From Brumimicrobium oceani (lineage in GTDB: Bacteria > Bacteroidota > Bacteroidia > Flavobacteriales_D > Crocinitomicaceae): a DNA stretch of 46,012 bases. The position numbers and the translations under genes are program-made. The notes below the pieces were generated by a model. It saw nothing but the letters and a program-made list of their open reading frames with translations. It made no database searches and had not been told where the DNA came from. The stretch spans positions 1-46,012 of the forward strand of contig NZ_QFRJ01000019.1 of the NCBI RefSeq assembly GCF_003143775.1. The letters are read 5' to 3'. Of the stretch, positions 36,036 to 44,214 are shown piece by piece; the stretch's first letter is position 1, and each line of letters opens with the position of its first letter.

Positions 36036-38276
36036 TTATTTCCCTATGTCGAATCTAAAACCTGCGTAGACATTTACTCCGAAAATTGAGGAGTAAGCTC
36101 TTGTTGCGTCGAATCTTTCGCTGAAAGGATTTTCTGAATCTATAATTGGATTCTCTAGTCTATAATCTAAAAGATTTTCTCCTCCCAAGTACACTTCAAA
36201 CTTTTTGAATCGGTGGGTAATCTGTCCCGACATCATTGGCACAACCTCACTTGTATTGTCTGTAGTAAAAGTTCCATCTGGACGCATCACTTCAGGTAGA
36301 CGTTGAGATCCGAAAACTGAAAGCGTTAAATCATACGACCACCTATTATTTCTAGATTCATAAGCGAAGTTGATAAACCCTCTATGAGTAGGGACCATTA
36401 AAACAGAGGCCAGTTCCCCACCTGTTGTAGCCTTCACATCCAAGAATTTATACGCCGCTTTAATCTCGAAACGCTTCACGGGCTCAAATTTGAAGTCAGT
36501 CTGAAATACGTTGGAATAAGAAGTACCATTTAGATTTCCCATCCTTATGTAATCAGCGGACTCATCTCTATCCACTACCAATTGGTTTTCAAATGTTGTG
36601 TGATACACATCGGCTGTCCATGTCGCTTTTCTGTTAAACAATTTGAAATCCCACAACCAACTTGCTCCGAAATTCCATGAAACTTCTGGCGCTATATCAT
36701 TATCCACGTACCAAGGTAGGTTCGTCGCCATTAAGGACAAGTTATCGGTAACATAGTTTGAAACACGGAAACCTCTACCTGCGGTTAAACGAATGTCCAT
36801 GTGCTCTGTTAAATCAAACTTATAATTTGCACGTGGCGTAAATTGCCAGTCGTATAAATTGTGATAATCGGCTCTTGCGCCCAAAACTACAATGGATCTT
36901 GAACCTGTGAAAGTGTATTCTGTGAACACTCCTGGAACTATTTCAGTTCTATTAAAATCTCTGATTGTTGTATCATTAGGAAGTTTATCCTCCATTGTTT
37001 GTTCTAAATCATCGTAAACAAAGCTTAAACCAGACTTCAATTTATGGTTTGTGTTCCCTAGAATTGTTTCATGCATCGCATTCACATATCCTCTTTTTTC
37101 GGTAGCATCCAAAGACCTATTTCCAAAAACAGTATTCAACTCATTGTATTTCATGTAGTAAACTACACCAATGGAACTAAACAAATCTTCCTTAAACAAG
37201 AAGCCTGTTTTACCAAAAACCTCAACGTTCGTATTTCTTATTCCCACCCCATACAGACTTTGATTGGCTTGGTTTTCGTATCTATTGTAGCCAATTTGAC
37301 CACCTTGCTGATCGGTGTGGCTCACTTTGGCACCGATTTGACCTCTAAATAATTCAGTATTGTATTTCCAGCGATTCATGAGGATCAAGTTATCCCCAAG
37401 TGGCATATCCCTGAAACCGTCTTTATTACGATCATTCTCTGCTTTTAATGAAGCTCCATGAACAAACCATGCACTACTCCATTTATCATTGATTTCTTTT
37501 CCACCGTGTAAATTTAATTCTGCACGACCTTGAATACTTCCGTAACCATTAATAAAAAGTCGCTCTACATTGTCTGGCTTGTGATATTCTAAATTGATCA
37601 AACCTGCCATGGATTCATACCCATTGGTTACTGTTCCAGCACCTTTAGTAATTTGAATGGATGAAATCCATGTCCCTGGCACTGAAGCCAAACCAAAGGC
37701 TTGGTCTAGGTTGTGCATGAAAGGAATATTTTCAAACTGAAGTTGAGTATACCTTCCGTTCAACCCCATCATTTGAATCCTTTTAGAGCCTGAAACACCG
37801 TCTGCCAAACTCACATCCACTGTTGCATTGGTTTCAAAAGATTCGGAGAGATTACAACATGCGGCTTTACGCAATTCTCCTTGTGTAAGGTTCTCCACAT
37901 TACGTGGGTCCAAACGAAGGATACTAGAGTTGTCTCTTTTTGCTTTAATTACCACTTCTTCCGTTACGAATTCTGGGTAAAGTGTAATTCTTAAATTTAC
38001 GGTTTCATTGCTATTAATATAAGCAGTATCTGAATAATATCCAGATGCTCTAATGATCAGAGTATCTGCTATATTCGCATTTGCTTTTATAGAAAACCTT
38101 CCTTTTTCATCGGAAATATCGCCTTCTTTTGCATTTTTCAAAAATACTTCTGCGCCAAATAAGGGCTCGGTACTTTTAGAATCTATGTAACTACTAATTG
38201 TTCCCTGGATACTCACTTTTTGACCGTAAGCGAATCCACTCAATAGAATTACTAATAAAATTAAATTGTTTTTCAT
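36036..38276 (-). CDS. TonB-dependent receptor, probably for a metal
   Basis: A 746-residue outer-membrane receptor. Signal peptide (1-18), carboxypeptidase-regulatory-like domain (about 22-105, KVSIQGTISSYIDSKSTEPL), plug (about 110-235, with MGLNGRYTQLQFENIPFM and ITKGAGTVTNGYESMAGLINLEY) and barrel to the end. The plug has a CC pair in RKAACCNLSESFETNATVDV, a feature I recall from receptors next to HMA proteins. The HMA lipoprotein and HYC_CC_PP protein beside it point to copper or another thiophilic metal as substrate; this is inference from context. Confidence 0.88.
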   Translation of the reverse strand: MKNNLILLVILLSGFAYGQKVSIQGTISSYIDSKSTEPLFGAEVFLKNAKEGDISDEKGRFSIKANANIADTLIIRASGYYSDTAYINSNETVNLRITLYPEFVTEEVVIKAKRDNSSILRLDPRNVENLTQGELRKAACCNLSESFETNATVDVSLADGVSGSKRIQMMGLNGRYTQLQFENIPFMHNLDQAFGLASVPGTWISSIQITKGAGTVTNGYESMAGLINLEYHKPDNVERLFINGYGSIQGRAELNLHGGKEINDKWSSAWFVHGASLKAENDRNKDGFRDMPLGDNLILMNRWKYNTELFRGQIGAKVSHTDQQGGQIGYNRYENQANQSLYGVGIRNTNVEVFGKTGFLFKEDLFSSIGVVYYMKYNELNTVFGNRSLDATEKRGYVNAMHETILGNTNHKLKSGLSFVYDDLEQTMEDKLPNDTTIRDFNRTEIVPGVFTEYTFTGSRSIVVLGARADYHNLYDWQFTPRANYKFDLTEHMDIRLTAGRGFRVSNYVTDNLSLMATNLPWYVDNDIAPEVSWNFGASWLWDFKLFNRKATWTADVYHTTFENQLVVDRDESADYIRMGNLNGTSYSNVFQTDFKFEPVKRFEIKAAYKFLDVKATTGGELASVLMVPTHRGFINFAYESRNNRWSYDLTLSVFGSQRLPEVMRPDGTFTTDNTSEVVPMMSGQITHRFKKFEVYLGGENLLDYRLENPIIDSENPFSERFDATRAYSSIFGVNVYAGFRFDIGK

Positions 38277-38358
38277 TTCTAATATAATTTGATTTATTTC
38301 TAATCGAATACTTTATGACAGTGCTTCCTAAAAAGCCTGAACACACAAAGGATTAATT

Positions 38359-38796
38359 CTAAATCAAATATATCTGAAAAAGGGAGAGTCTTTCTAGAGT
38401 AGAAAGGACAGGGGGAGCTTTGTTTGAGGTTGAAATCTCTATGAATTCAGGAATCGAAAATAAAGCTGAATTGGAGAGATTGAAAGAAAAATCAGTTAGA
38501 AAATTGAACTTAACGTCGTTGGTTGCTAAATCGATATCAATTTGATACATCTTAACATCACTAGTACAACAATCTTCTTGAATCGTTAAGCCGGTCTCGC
38601 TTGAAGTGGCACAACAATCATGGTTTTTCGCAGACTGCTTATCCTCTTTGTGATCACAAGCATGCGCTACATCGGCATAAACACCATAAAACATTCCACC
38701 GTGACTACAGTAATGCTTGTAGACAGTTACTCCAGTTGTGCTAATAAAAAATATAGCCATTAAGAGTAAAAGGAATATGTGTTTTTTCTGTTTCAC
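38359..38796 (-). CDS. HYC_CC_PP-family cysteine-rich protein
   Basis: A protein of about 145 residues with an N-terminal membrane/signal segment (KQKKHIFLLLLMAIFFIST) followed by the family-naming motifs: KHYC, then CC in NHDCCATS and QEDCCTS, and PP in KAPPVLS near the C-terminus. I choose the GTG at 38796 (reading VKQKKH...) because it gives a normal signal peptide and lies four bases after a TAnnTTTG box; the frame is open upstream to 38859. Function is unknown; the eight or so cysteines and the neighbouring TonB receptor and HMA lipoprotein suggest metal binding. Confidence 0.75.
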   Translation of the reverse strand: MKQKKHIFLLLLMAIFFISTTGVTVYKHYCSHGGMFYGVYADVAHACDHKEDKQSAKNHDCCATSSETGLTIQEDCCTSDVKMYQIDIDLATNDVKFNFLTDFSFNLSNSALFSIPEFIEISTSNKAPPVLSTLERLSLFQIYLI

Positions 38797-38800
38797 AGGA

Positions 38801-38808
38801 CAAAAATA
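38801..38808 (-). promoter_or_regulatory. Candidate -7 box for the HYC_CC_PP gene
   Basis: TATTTTTG on the minus strand ends four bases before the proposed GTG start at 38796. With the usual distance, transcription would start at or next to the start codon. The rest of the spacer 38860-39045 shows no gene. Confidence 0.45.
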
Positions 38809-39049
38809 ATGAAATTGAGATTCATTAGAAAATAAATAACCAGGAAATAACAAATACACAAAACATCCTAGCTTTGATTATTTTAGTTTTAAGCTATAGG
38901 CATTCAACACTTTCTGCGGGGAACAAAGCAAAAGTAGAAAACAGTGGAATATTAAACCTACAAAAAAAGCAAAGCACAATTGAAGCATTTGGCTTTATCG
39001 CGGATTAGGAAAATTTGAGTTAAACAAACATTATTCACTTATTCCTTGT

Positions 39050-39057
39050 TAACTTTG
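39050..39057 (+). promoter_or_regulatory. Candidate -7 box of the nifU-like gene
   Basis: TAACTTTG matches TAnnTTTG and lies 18 bases before the ATG at 39076; no -33 TTG at a standard distance. Confidence 0.45.
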
Positions 39058-39075
39058 CACTATAAAATAAGAATT

Positions 39076-39675
39076 ATGTCAAAAATACCGGTTACCATAT
39101 ATGCTGAAATGACACCGAATCCAAATACAATGAAATTCGTTGCCAACAACTACCTTATTGATCCTTCAAGAACGGCAGAATTTAAAAGTCAGCAAGAAAC
39201 AAAAGGTTTTTCTCCATTGGCAGATGAACTTTTCACCTTTCCTTTTGTGAAGGGTGTTTATTTTGCCAACAATTTTGTATCTATTACCAAGGACGACACC
39301 CTTGCCTGGGATTATGTTTTAACAGAATTACGTGATTACATTAGGAATTATATTGCTGACGGGAAAATCGTAGTTACGAAAATACCTGAAGAAAGGCCCG
39401 CACCAGCAGCAGAAGACAAGACGATAGATACAACGAATTATACACCATCTCAATTTGATGACGCCATAAAAGATTTGCTAGACCAATACGTTAGACCCGC
39501 TGTAGAAGGTGATGGAGGAGCTATTGAGTTTAGGAACTTCAACGAAGGTGTTGTTACTGTGGTATTAAAAGGAGCTTGCTCTGGTTGTCCTTCTTCTACT
39601 AACACCTTGAAAGGTGGGATTGAACAAATTTTGAAACAACACATACCTGAAGTTACTGAGGTTGTAGCGGAGTAA
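39076..39675 (+). CDS. NifU-like Fe-S cluster scaffold/carrier protein
   Basis: A 199-residue protein with an N-terminal Nfu domain (about 5-90, containing TPNPNTMKF) and a C-terminal NifU domain (about 115-199). The cluster-binding CSGC is at 168-171, in VVLKGACSGCPSSTNTLKGG. It delivers Fe-S clusters to target enzymes. The ATG at 39076 is preferred over the upstream one at 39046 because that region holds the promoter box and the family begins near MSKIPVTIYAEMT. It is a single plus-strand gene, convergent with the lptG-like gene. Confidence 0.92.
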   Translation: MSKIPVTIYAEMTPNPNTMKFVANNYLIDPSRTAEFKSQQETKGFSPLADELFTFPFVKGVYFANNFVSITKDDTLAWDYVLTELRDYIRNYIADGKIVVTKIPEERPAPAAEDKTIDTTNYTPSQFDDAIKDLLDQYVRPAVEGDGGAIEFRNFNEGVVTVVLKGACSGCPSSTNTLKGGIEQILKQHIPEVTEVVAE

Positions 39676-39733
39676 TTAATGATTATTGTTTAATTATTAA
39701 TGTTTAACGCGTTAGAGATTGGAGAAAATTACG

Positions 39734-39798
39734 AATTACGAATTGAAGAATATGACCACAAGTCGAAGACTTGCGGTAGCATATTTAAATTCGTAATT
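39734..39798. terminator. Long hairpin between convergent genes
   Basis: The arm AATTACGAATT (39734-39744) pairs with 39788-39798, AATATG (39749-39754) with 39780-39785, and CCACAAGTC (39756-39764) with GACTTGCGG (39768-39776) around a GAA loop. The structure lies between the convergent nifU-like and lptF/lptG-like genes and touches the latter's stop; it may serve as a two-way terminator. Confidence 0.6.
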
Positions 39799-40885
39799 AT
39801 TTCGGTGCGAGTCGGTAAAGGACAATCCCTAAAATTGCAAAGATTATATTTGGAATCCATACCGCTACGATGCTTGGGAAACCTACATTTTCTGCGGCTA
39901 CGGAGGTCACTTTCATCGCGAAAATATAAATAAAAGCCAGAAGTAATCCTACTGCAATATTCACACCTATTCCTCCTCTAGATTTTCTTGAGGAAACAGA
40001 CAATCCAATCAAAGTTAAAACATAGGTTGCAAAAGGAAAAGATGTGCGTTGATAAAACTCAATTTCATAATAGGCTATATCAGCAGAACCTTTTTCTTTT
40101 TCGAGGGCAATAAAATCCTTCAACTCATTATAGCCCATAGTTTGAACTACAGTGCTTCGTTGTGCCATTTCACTCAACTTAAAAGGCAAAATAGTATCTA
40201 AGTGCTCTCCGCTATTCGCAGGATAAATTATTTCATCATGTGGGTTACCGATATATCTGATATGATAGTCTTGCAATCTCCAAACGTCCGTACTGTCCGG
40301 GTTAAAAACTTGATTGGCTTTTAATATAGAGACCAATTCGTTTTTTTCGTTTCGGTTCTCCATTACAAATCCAAGCGCACGATCTTTATCTGAGCGATAA
40401 GAATCGAAATACACCACTTTTTTACCCGGAAATTCAGCAAAATAATCTAGAACGGTTCTTACATTTCGATAATAGTCTTCCTCAAATTGAAGACGCACTT
40501 TATTTGATTCTGGAAGGACAATGTGATTTAGCGCCAAGGAAATAAGCATTAGAATTGTTGCGCCGATCATGTAAGGCCGAAGGATTCTCCTGAACGGTCT
40601 CCCACTATTTAACATAGGAATAATTTCGCTGTTTTGGGCCATTTTTGCGGTAAACCAAATTACAGCCACAAACACGATAAGCGGAGAGAACAAATTACCG
40701 AAATAGACAATAAAATTGAGGTAATAATCGAATATAATTGCCCTTAAGGGCGCATCCTTTTCAATAAACTCACTTACACGCTCAGCCACATCGAAAACCA
40801 TTGCCAAAATCATAATTACTCCCAACATAAAGAAGAAAGTAATCAAATATTTTTTTATGATATATCGGTCTAGTATTTTGAGCAT
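39797..40885 (-). CDS. LptF/LptG family permease
   Basis: A 362-residue YjgP/YjgQ-family membrane protein, a permease of the system that extracts lipopolysaccharide from the inner membrane. The helices are at about 15-35, 55-80 and 100-125 near the N-terminus and three more from about 270 to 360, with a periplasmic domain between. The N-terminal MLKILDRYIIKKYLITFFFML and NSGRPFRRILRPYM are typical. The ATPase and partner permease are not here. It starts seven bases after tgt in a minus-strand pair. Confidence 0.9.
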   Translation of the reverse strand: MLKILDRYIIKKYLITFFFMLGVIMILAMVFDVAERVSEFIEKDAPLRAIIFDYYLNFIVYFGNLFSPLIVFVAVIWFTAKMAQNSEIIPMLNSGRPFRRILRPYMIGATILMLISLALNHIVLPESNKVRLQFEEDYYRNVRTVLDYFAEFPGKKVVYFDSYRSDKDRALGFVMENRNEKNELVSILKANQVFNPDSTDVWRLQDYHIRYIGNPHDEIIYPANSGEHLDTILPFKLSEMAQRSTVVQTMGYNELKDFIALEKEKGSADIAYYEIEFYQRTSFPFATYVLTLIGLSVSSRKSRGGIGVNIAVGLLLAFIYIFAMKVTSVAAENVGFPSIVAVWIPNIIFAILGIVLYRLAPK

Positions 40886-40891
40886 AAGTAC

Positions 40892-42022
40892 TTACAATCT
40901 TTGGTCTAACTTAACAACCATTTTATTTTTCCATTCTGTAAAAGTTCCATCAACAATTCTCGCTCTCGCTTCTTTCATCAACGCTAAATAAAACGCTAAA
41001 TTGTGAATTGAAGCAATTTGCATTCCCAAACTTTCTTTCGTTTTTAGCAAATGTCTCAAGTAAGCTTTTGTATAAAAATGATCAACAGAAGAAGTTCCAT
41101 TTGGATCTAATGGCGTAAAGTCTTTCTCCCATTTTTTATTCTTGATATTAATCACACCCTCACTCGTAAATAACATTCCGTGACGAGCATTACGCGTTGG
41201 CATAACACAATCAAACATATCAATTCCGAGCGCAACACATTCCAATAAGTTCACTGGTGTTCCTACTCCCATTAAATAACGTGGCTTTTCTTTGGGAAGA
41301 ATTTCGGTAACGACTTCCGTCATTGCATACAACTCTTCAGCTGGCTCTCCCACGGAAAGTCCGCCAATTGCATTCCCCAAAGAATCTGTATCTGCGATAT
41401 ATTTGGCCGACTCCTGTCTTAAGTCGGTATAAACGCTTCCTTGTACGATAGGAAACAAAGCTTGTTCATAACCGTATTTAGGTTCCGTATTGTTCATTTG
41501 AGTAAAACATCTATCCAGCCAGCGGTGTGTCATTTTCATTGAACGCTTCGCATATTGGTAATCGCATGGATAAGGAGTACATTCATCGAAAGCCATAATA
41601 ATATCAGCTCCTATAGAACGTTGAATATCGATAGCTCTTTCCGGCGTAAAAAAGTGATATGAACCATCAACATGTGATTGGAACTTTACACCCTCTTCGG
41701 TAATTTTACGAGAACCTGACATGGAGTACACTTGGTATCCTCCACTATCTGTAAGAATCGGTCGATTGTAGTTCATAAATTTATGAAGACCTCCAGCCGC
41801 TTCAAGTACTTCGGTACCAGGACGCAAAAACAAATGATAGGTATTTCCCAAAATTATTTGAGCTTTAATCTCATTTTCGATTTCTTGCTGATGTACCCCT
41901 TTTACAGAGCCGACTGTACCCACAGGCATAAAAATCGGAGTTTCAATTTCTCCGTGATCTGTAACTAATTTCCCAGCCCTAGCTTGAGAGCTTTTATCTT
42001 GATGTAATAATTCGAAGTGCAT
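40892..42022 (-). CDS. tgt: tRNA-guanine transglycosylase, without zinc cysteines
   Basis: A 376-residue enzyme placing preQ1 in tRNA anticodons. The ATG at 42022 (MHFELLHQDKSSQARAGKLV) is chosen; the frame is open to 42148 but that part has no family similarity and passes the promoter. Seen are PIFMPVGTVGSVKGV, LTDSGGYQVYSMSGSRKI, the GGLSVGEP loop and IDMFDCVMPTRNARHG with the nucleophilic Asp. At the zinc site, where many bacterial Tgt proteins have CxCxxC before YxxxYLRHL, this one reads GTSSVDHFYTKAYLRHL with no cysteine, though the later His in IASIHNLAFYL remains. I believe this form also occurs in other Bacteroidota. Confidence 0.93.
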   Translation of the reverse strand: MHFELLHQDKSSQARAGKLVTDHGEIETPIFMPVGTVGSVKGVHQQEIENEIKAQIILGNTYHLFLRPGTEVLEAAGGLHKFMNYNRPILTDSGGYQVYSMSGSRKITEEGVKFQSHVDGSYHFFTPERAIDIQRSIGADIIMAFDECTPYPCDYQYAKRSMKMTHRWLDRCFTQMNNTEPKYGYEQALFPIVQGSVYTDLRQESAKYIADTDSLGNAIGGLSVGEPAEELYAMTEVVTEILPKEKPRYLMGVGTPVNLLECVALGIDMFDCVMPTRNARHGMLFTSEGVINIKNKKWEKDFTPLDPNGTSSVDHFYTKAYLRHLLKTKESLGMQIASIHNLAFYLALMKEARARIVDGTFTEWKNKMVVKLDQRL

Positions 42023-42045
42023 AAAAATGTTGAAAAATAAAAGCA

Positions 42046-42053
42046 CAAAGATA
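42046..42053 (-). promoter_or_regulatory. Candidate -7 box of the tgt unit
   Basis: TATCTTTG on the minus strand is an exact TAnnTTTG match, 23 bases before the tgt ATG at 42022; it also argues against the longer frame. Confidence 0.5.
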
Positions 42054-42098
42054 ACGGTATTTAAACAAGTGTGCCATATTTGCAAAAAACTATAAGAA

Positions 42099-43235
42099 AT
42101 GGATTCTATTCCTGATTTTTCTGATCCGCTACAAAGCACTTTATCCATTATATTATGGGCAATGGCTTTTATTCAGCTTTTTTGGATATTTTTCTTTTAC
42201 AGTAGAATTGCTTTTCACCAAGAAAAAAGTACTGATGAAAACAATCTTCCTCCTGTGAGCATCATTATTTGTGCGCGAAACGAGGAAGACAATCTCTTCG
42301 AACTCCTTCCTTTCATCTTAGAGCAGGACTACGGCGAATTTGAGGTAATTGTCGTGAATCACCAATCTACAGATAATACATTTTACATCTTAAAAGCATT
42401 CCAAGAAAAATATTCTCACCTGAAGGTCATCCACTTAGAACGTAATCACCATTTAGCGATGGGAAAAAAGCTTCCTTTAACCCTTGGAATAAAAGGTGCT
42501 AAATACAATCACTTATTGTTAACAGATGCAGATTGCAAACCATCCTCAAAATTATGGTTAAGGACTATGGCAAACCAATTCTCGCAAAAAAAAGAGATGG
42601 TTTTGGGATACGGTCCACACAACAAAACTTCAGGACTGTTAAATCGATTTATTCGACTAGATACTGCGATCATTGCTTTAAATTATCTATCCTTCGCGAA
42701 AGCTGGCATTCCATATATGGGTGTAGGCAGAAATTTAGCATACACAAAAGATCTTTTCTTAAGCAATAGTGGATTTAAATCTCACTATTCTATTTCCTCT
42801 GGGGATGATGATTTATTCGTTCAAGAAGTCGCAAAAAACAAAAATTATGGTATTTCCTTGTCTCCACTCGGCTTCTGCTACTCGGATGGAAAAGAAAAAT
42901 GGTCTGATTTATACCTTCAAAAATCTAGACACTATGGTACAACTGGGCGCTATTCACTTTTCAAAAAACTATTGTTAGGAATATATCCCTTGTCACTCAT
43001 CTTACTAACAATATCTTTATTTACTTTGTTGGCTATTGGAGGAATTACATGGATTTCAATAGGAATAGTTGCTTTTGTTTTAATTTCTAAATGGATTATT
43101 TTCGGTTTAGCAATGAAAAAACTAGAACAATCAGGATTTATCTGGAGCATACTTTTGTGGGATCTAATTTATGCAGTTTCCTCTCCGGTATTGTATTATA
43201 CCTCGGCAAAATCAACAGGGTCAAGATGGAAGTAG
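42099..43235 (+). CDS. Family 2 glycosyltransferase
   Basis: A 378-residue membrane glycosyltransferase. A helix at about 12-35 is followed by the GT-A domain with PPVSIIICARNEEDNLFELL, VVNHQSTDNT, the metal-binding TDADCKPSS, SGDDDLFVQE and KSRHYGTTGRYS in the QxxRW position. The C-terminus has three or four helices (about 290-370). The product is unknown, probably a surface glycan or glycolipid. It shares layout with the gene at 14645-15733. Its 3' end overlaps the sigma factor start by ten bases, so the two are cotranslated. Confidence 0.88.
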   Translation: MDSIPDFSDPLQSTLSIILWAMAFIQLFWIFFFYSRIAFHQEKSTDENNLPPVSIIICARNEEDNLFELLPFILEQDYGEFEVIVVNHQSTDNTFYILKAFQEKYSHLKVIHLERNHHLAMGKKLPLTLGIKGAKYNHLLLTDADCKPSSKLWLRTMANQFSQKKEMVLGYGPHNKTSGLLNRFIRLDTAIIALNYLSFAKAGIPYMGVGRNLAYTKDLFLSNSGFKSHYSISSGDDDLFVQEVAKNKNYGISLSPLGFCYSDGKEKWSDLYLQKSRHYGTTGRYSLFKKLLLGIYPLSLILLTISLFTLLAIGGITWISIGIVAFVLISKWIIFGLAMKKLEQSGFIWSILLWDLIYAVSSPVLYYTSAKSTGSRWK

Positions 43236-43831
43236 GAAATAACTTATCAGAAAAGGGAAAAAAGGATTTACTCATAGTTAATCGTGCAAAAGACGGTGAC
43301 CAAGCTGCTTTTGCAGAATTAATGAATCGCTATCGTGAACCTGTTTACTACATGCTTCTAAAAATGATTAAAAACACGGACGACGCCGAAGATTTAACCA
43401 TAGAGGCATTTGGAAAAGCATTTAACCGGATTGAACAATACACTCCGAACTATGCGTTTAGCACATGGCTGTTTAAAATAGCTTCAAATAACTGTATTGA
43501 CCATATTCGTAAAAAAAGAATCTCACTCACCTCAATGGATCATGCTTTTACAAATGAAAACGGAGAATCTGTAGGCATGCAGATAGATGGTGGTTTTTTA
43601 GACCCTGAAGAAACATTCATTAAGCAACAAAAGGTAAAAGCCATGCGGGATGTTGTAGACAAGTTAAAGCCGAGATACAAAGAACTTATCATCAAGAGAT
43701 ATTTTGAGGAGTTAAGTTATGATGAAATCGCTGAGGAACTAGACCTGCCCTTGGGAACCGTAAAAGCTCAATTATTTAGAGCTAGGGAGTTTTTAGCGAA
43801 TGTCATGAAGAAGACCAAAGATACAATCTAA
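43226..43831 (+). CDS. ECF-type RNA polymerase sigma factor
   Basis: A 201-residue sigma-70-family factor. Region 2 (about 28-100) has FAELMNRYREPVYYMLLKMI, DAEDLTIEAFGKAF and FSTWLFKIASNNCIDHIRKK; region 4 (about 140-195) has LKPRYKELIIKRYFEELSYDEIAEELDLPLGTVKAQLFRARE, a helix-turn-helix, here quoted in parts. No anti-sigma gene follows. The ATG at 43226 is used, in a ten-base overlap with the glycosyltransferase gene; the frame is open upstream to 43091, but that part lies inside the glycosyltransferase. The pairing is unusual and may be only positional. Confidence 0.9.
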   Translation: MEVGNNLSEKGKKDLLIVNRAKDGDQAAFAELMNRYREPVYYMLLKMIKNTDDAEDLTIEAFGKAFNRIEQYTPNYAFSTWLFKIASNNCIDHIRKKRISLTSMDHAFTNENGESVGMQIDGGFLDPEETFIKQQKVKAMRDVVDKLKPRYKELIIKRYFEELSYDEIAEELDLPLGTVKAQLFRAREFLANVMKKTKDTI

Positions 43832-43867
43832 TTTCTGTTTATAAAGTCCACTATCTGCGTTACACAA

Positions 43868-43943
43868 AGTTTATAAAGAAGTCTCATCTCGACAGGCTCA
43901 GAGCAGCGCATTGACAAGAGTCAACGCCTTGGATTTATAAACT
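43868..43943. repeat. Short element with 10-bp inverted ends
   Basis: AGTTTATAAA (43868-43877) and TTTATAAACT (43934-43943) are exact inverted repeats bracketing about 56 bases. Inside is a hairpin with TTGAC (43911-43915) and GTCAA (43920-43924) and a CTCGACAGGCTCAGAGCAGC-like stretch that I recall from dispersed repeats. It resembles a small MITE- or REP-like element. The rest of the spacer 43832-44214 also holds an inverted repeat at 44057-44102, and no gene. Confidence 0.5.
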
Positions 43944-44056
43944 GTGCGTGCCTTGATAGAGAACTTTCTAATTCAGAAATTGGATTAAAGGATTTAATAT
44001 GATTTAAAGATTGAAAAATTCGAGGATTTCGTGTTTCGGGAAAATATTAATCGAAG

Positions 44057-44102
44057 TTGCAATGAGGGAATGATTTGCATATCGTTCGTCCCTAAATTGC
44101 AA
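44057..44102. repeat. Inverted repeat upstream of rsmG
   Basis: TTGCAATGAGGGA (44057-44069) is the near-reverse complement of TCCCTAAATTGCAA (44089-44102). The loop also contains a second TTGCA. Function unknown. Confidence 0.35.
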
Positions 44103-44202
44103 ATGGAATGTAAAAAAACAACTTTCCGGAGTATATTTTCTCAGCGCGAAGAATCACGAATATTTAATTGATATTTGATTTAACAAGAATGCGTGATTAT
44201 GC

Positions 44203-44210
44203 TATTTTTG
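44203..44210 (+). promoter_or_regulatory. Candidate -7 box of rsmG
   Basis: TATTTTTG, exact TAnnTTTG, ends four bases before the rsmG ATG. A TTG at 44175-44177 is 25 bases upstream, slightly far for a -33 box. Transcription probably starts at or beside the start codon. Confidence 0.5.
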
Positions 44211-44214
44211 CACT

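Noticed and set aside
39700-39933. 77-codon plus-strand open frame after the nifU-like gene
   Set aside because: It crosses a long hairpin and then lies antisense to the 3' end of the LptF/LptG-like gene; no protein family pattern.
42023-42148. N-terminal extension of Tgt
   Set aside because: Crosses the candidate promoter and the divergent glycosyltransferase start, and the family begins at the internal Met.
43091-43225. Upstream extension of the sigma factor frame
   Set aside because: Lies inside the glycosyltransferase gene in another frame and has no sigma-family similarity; the ATG at 43226 fits better.
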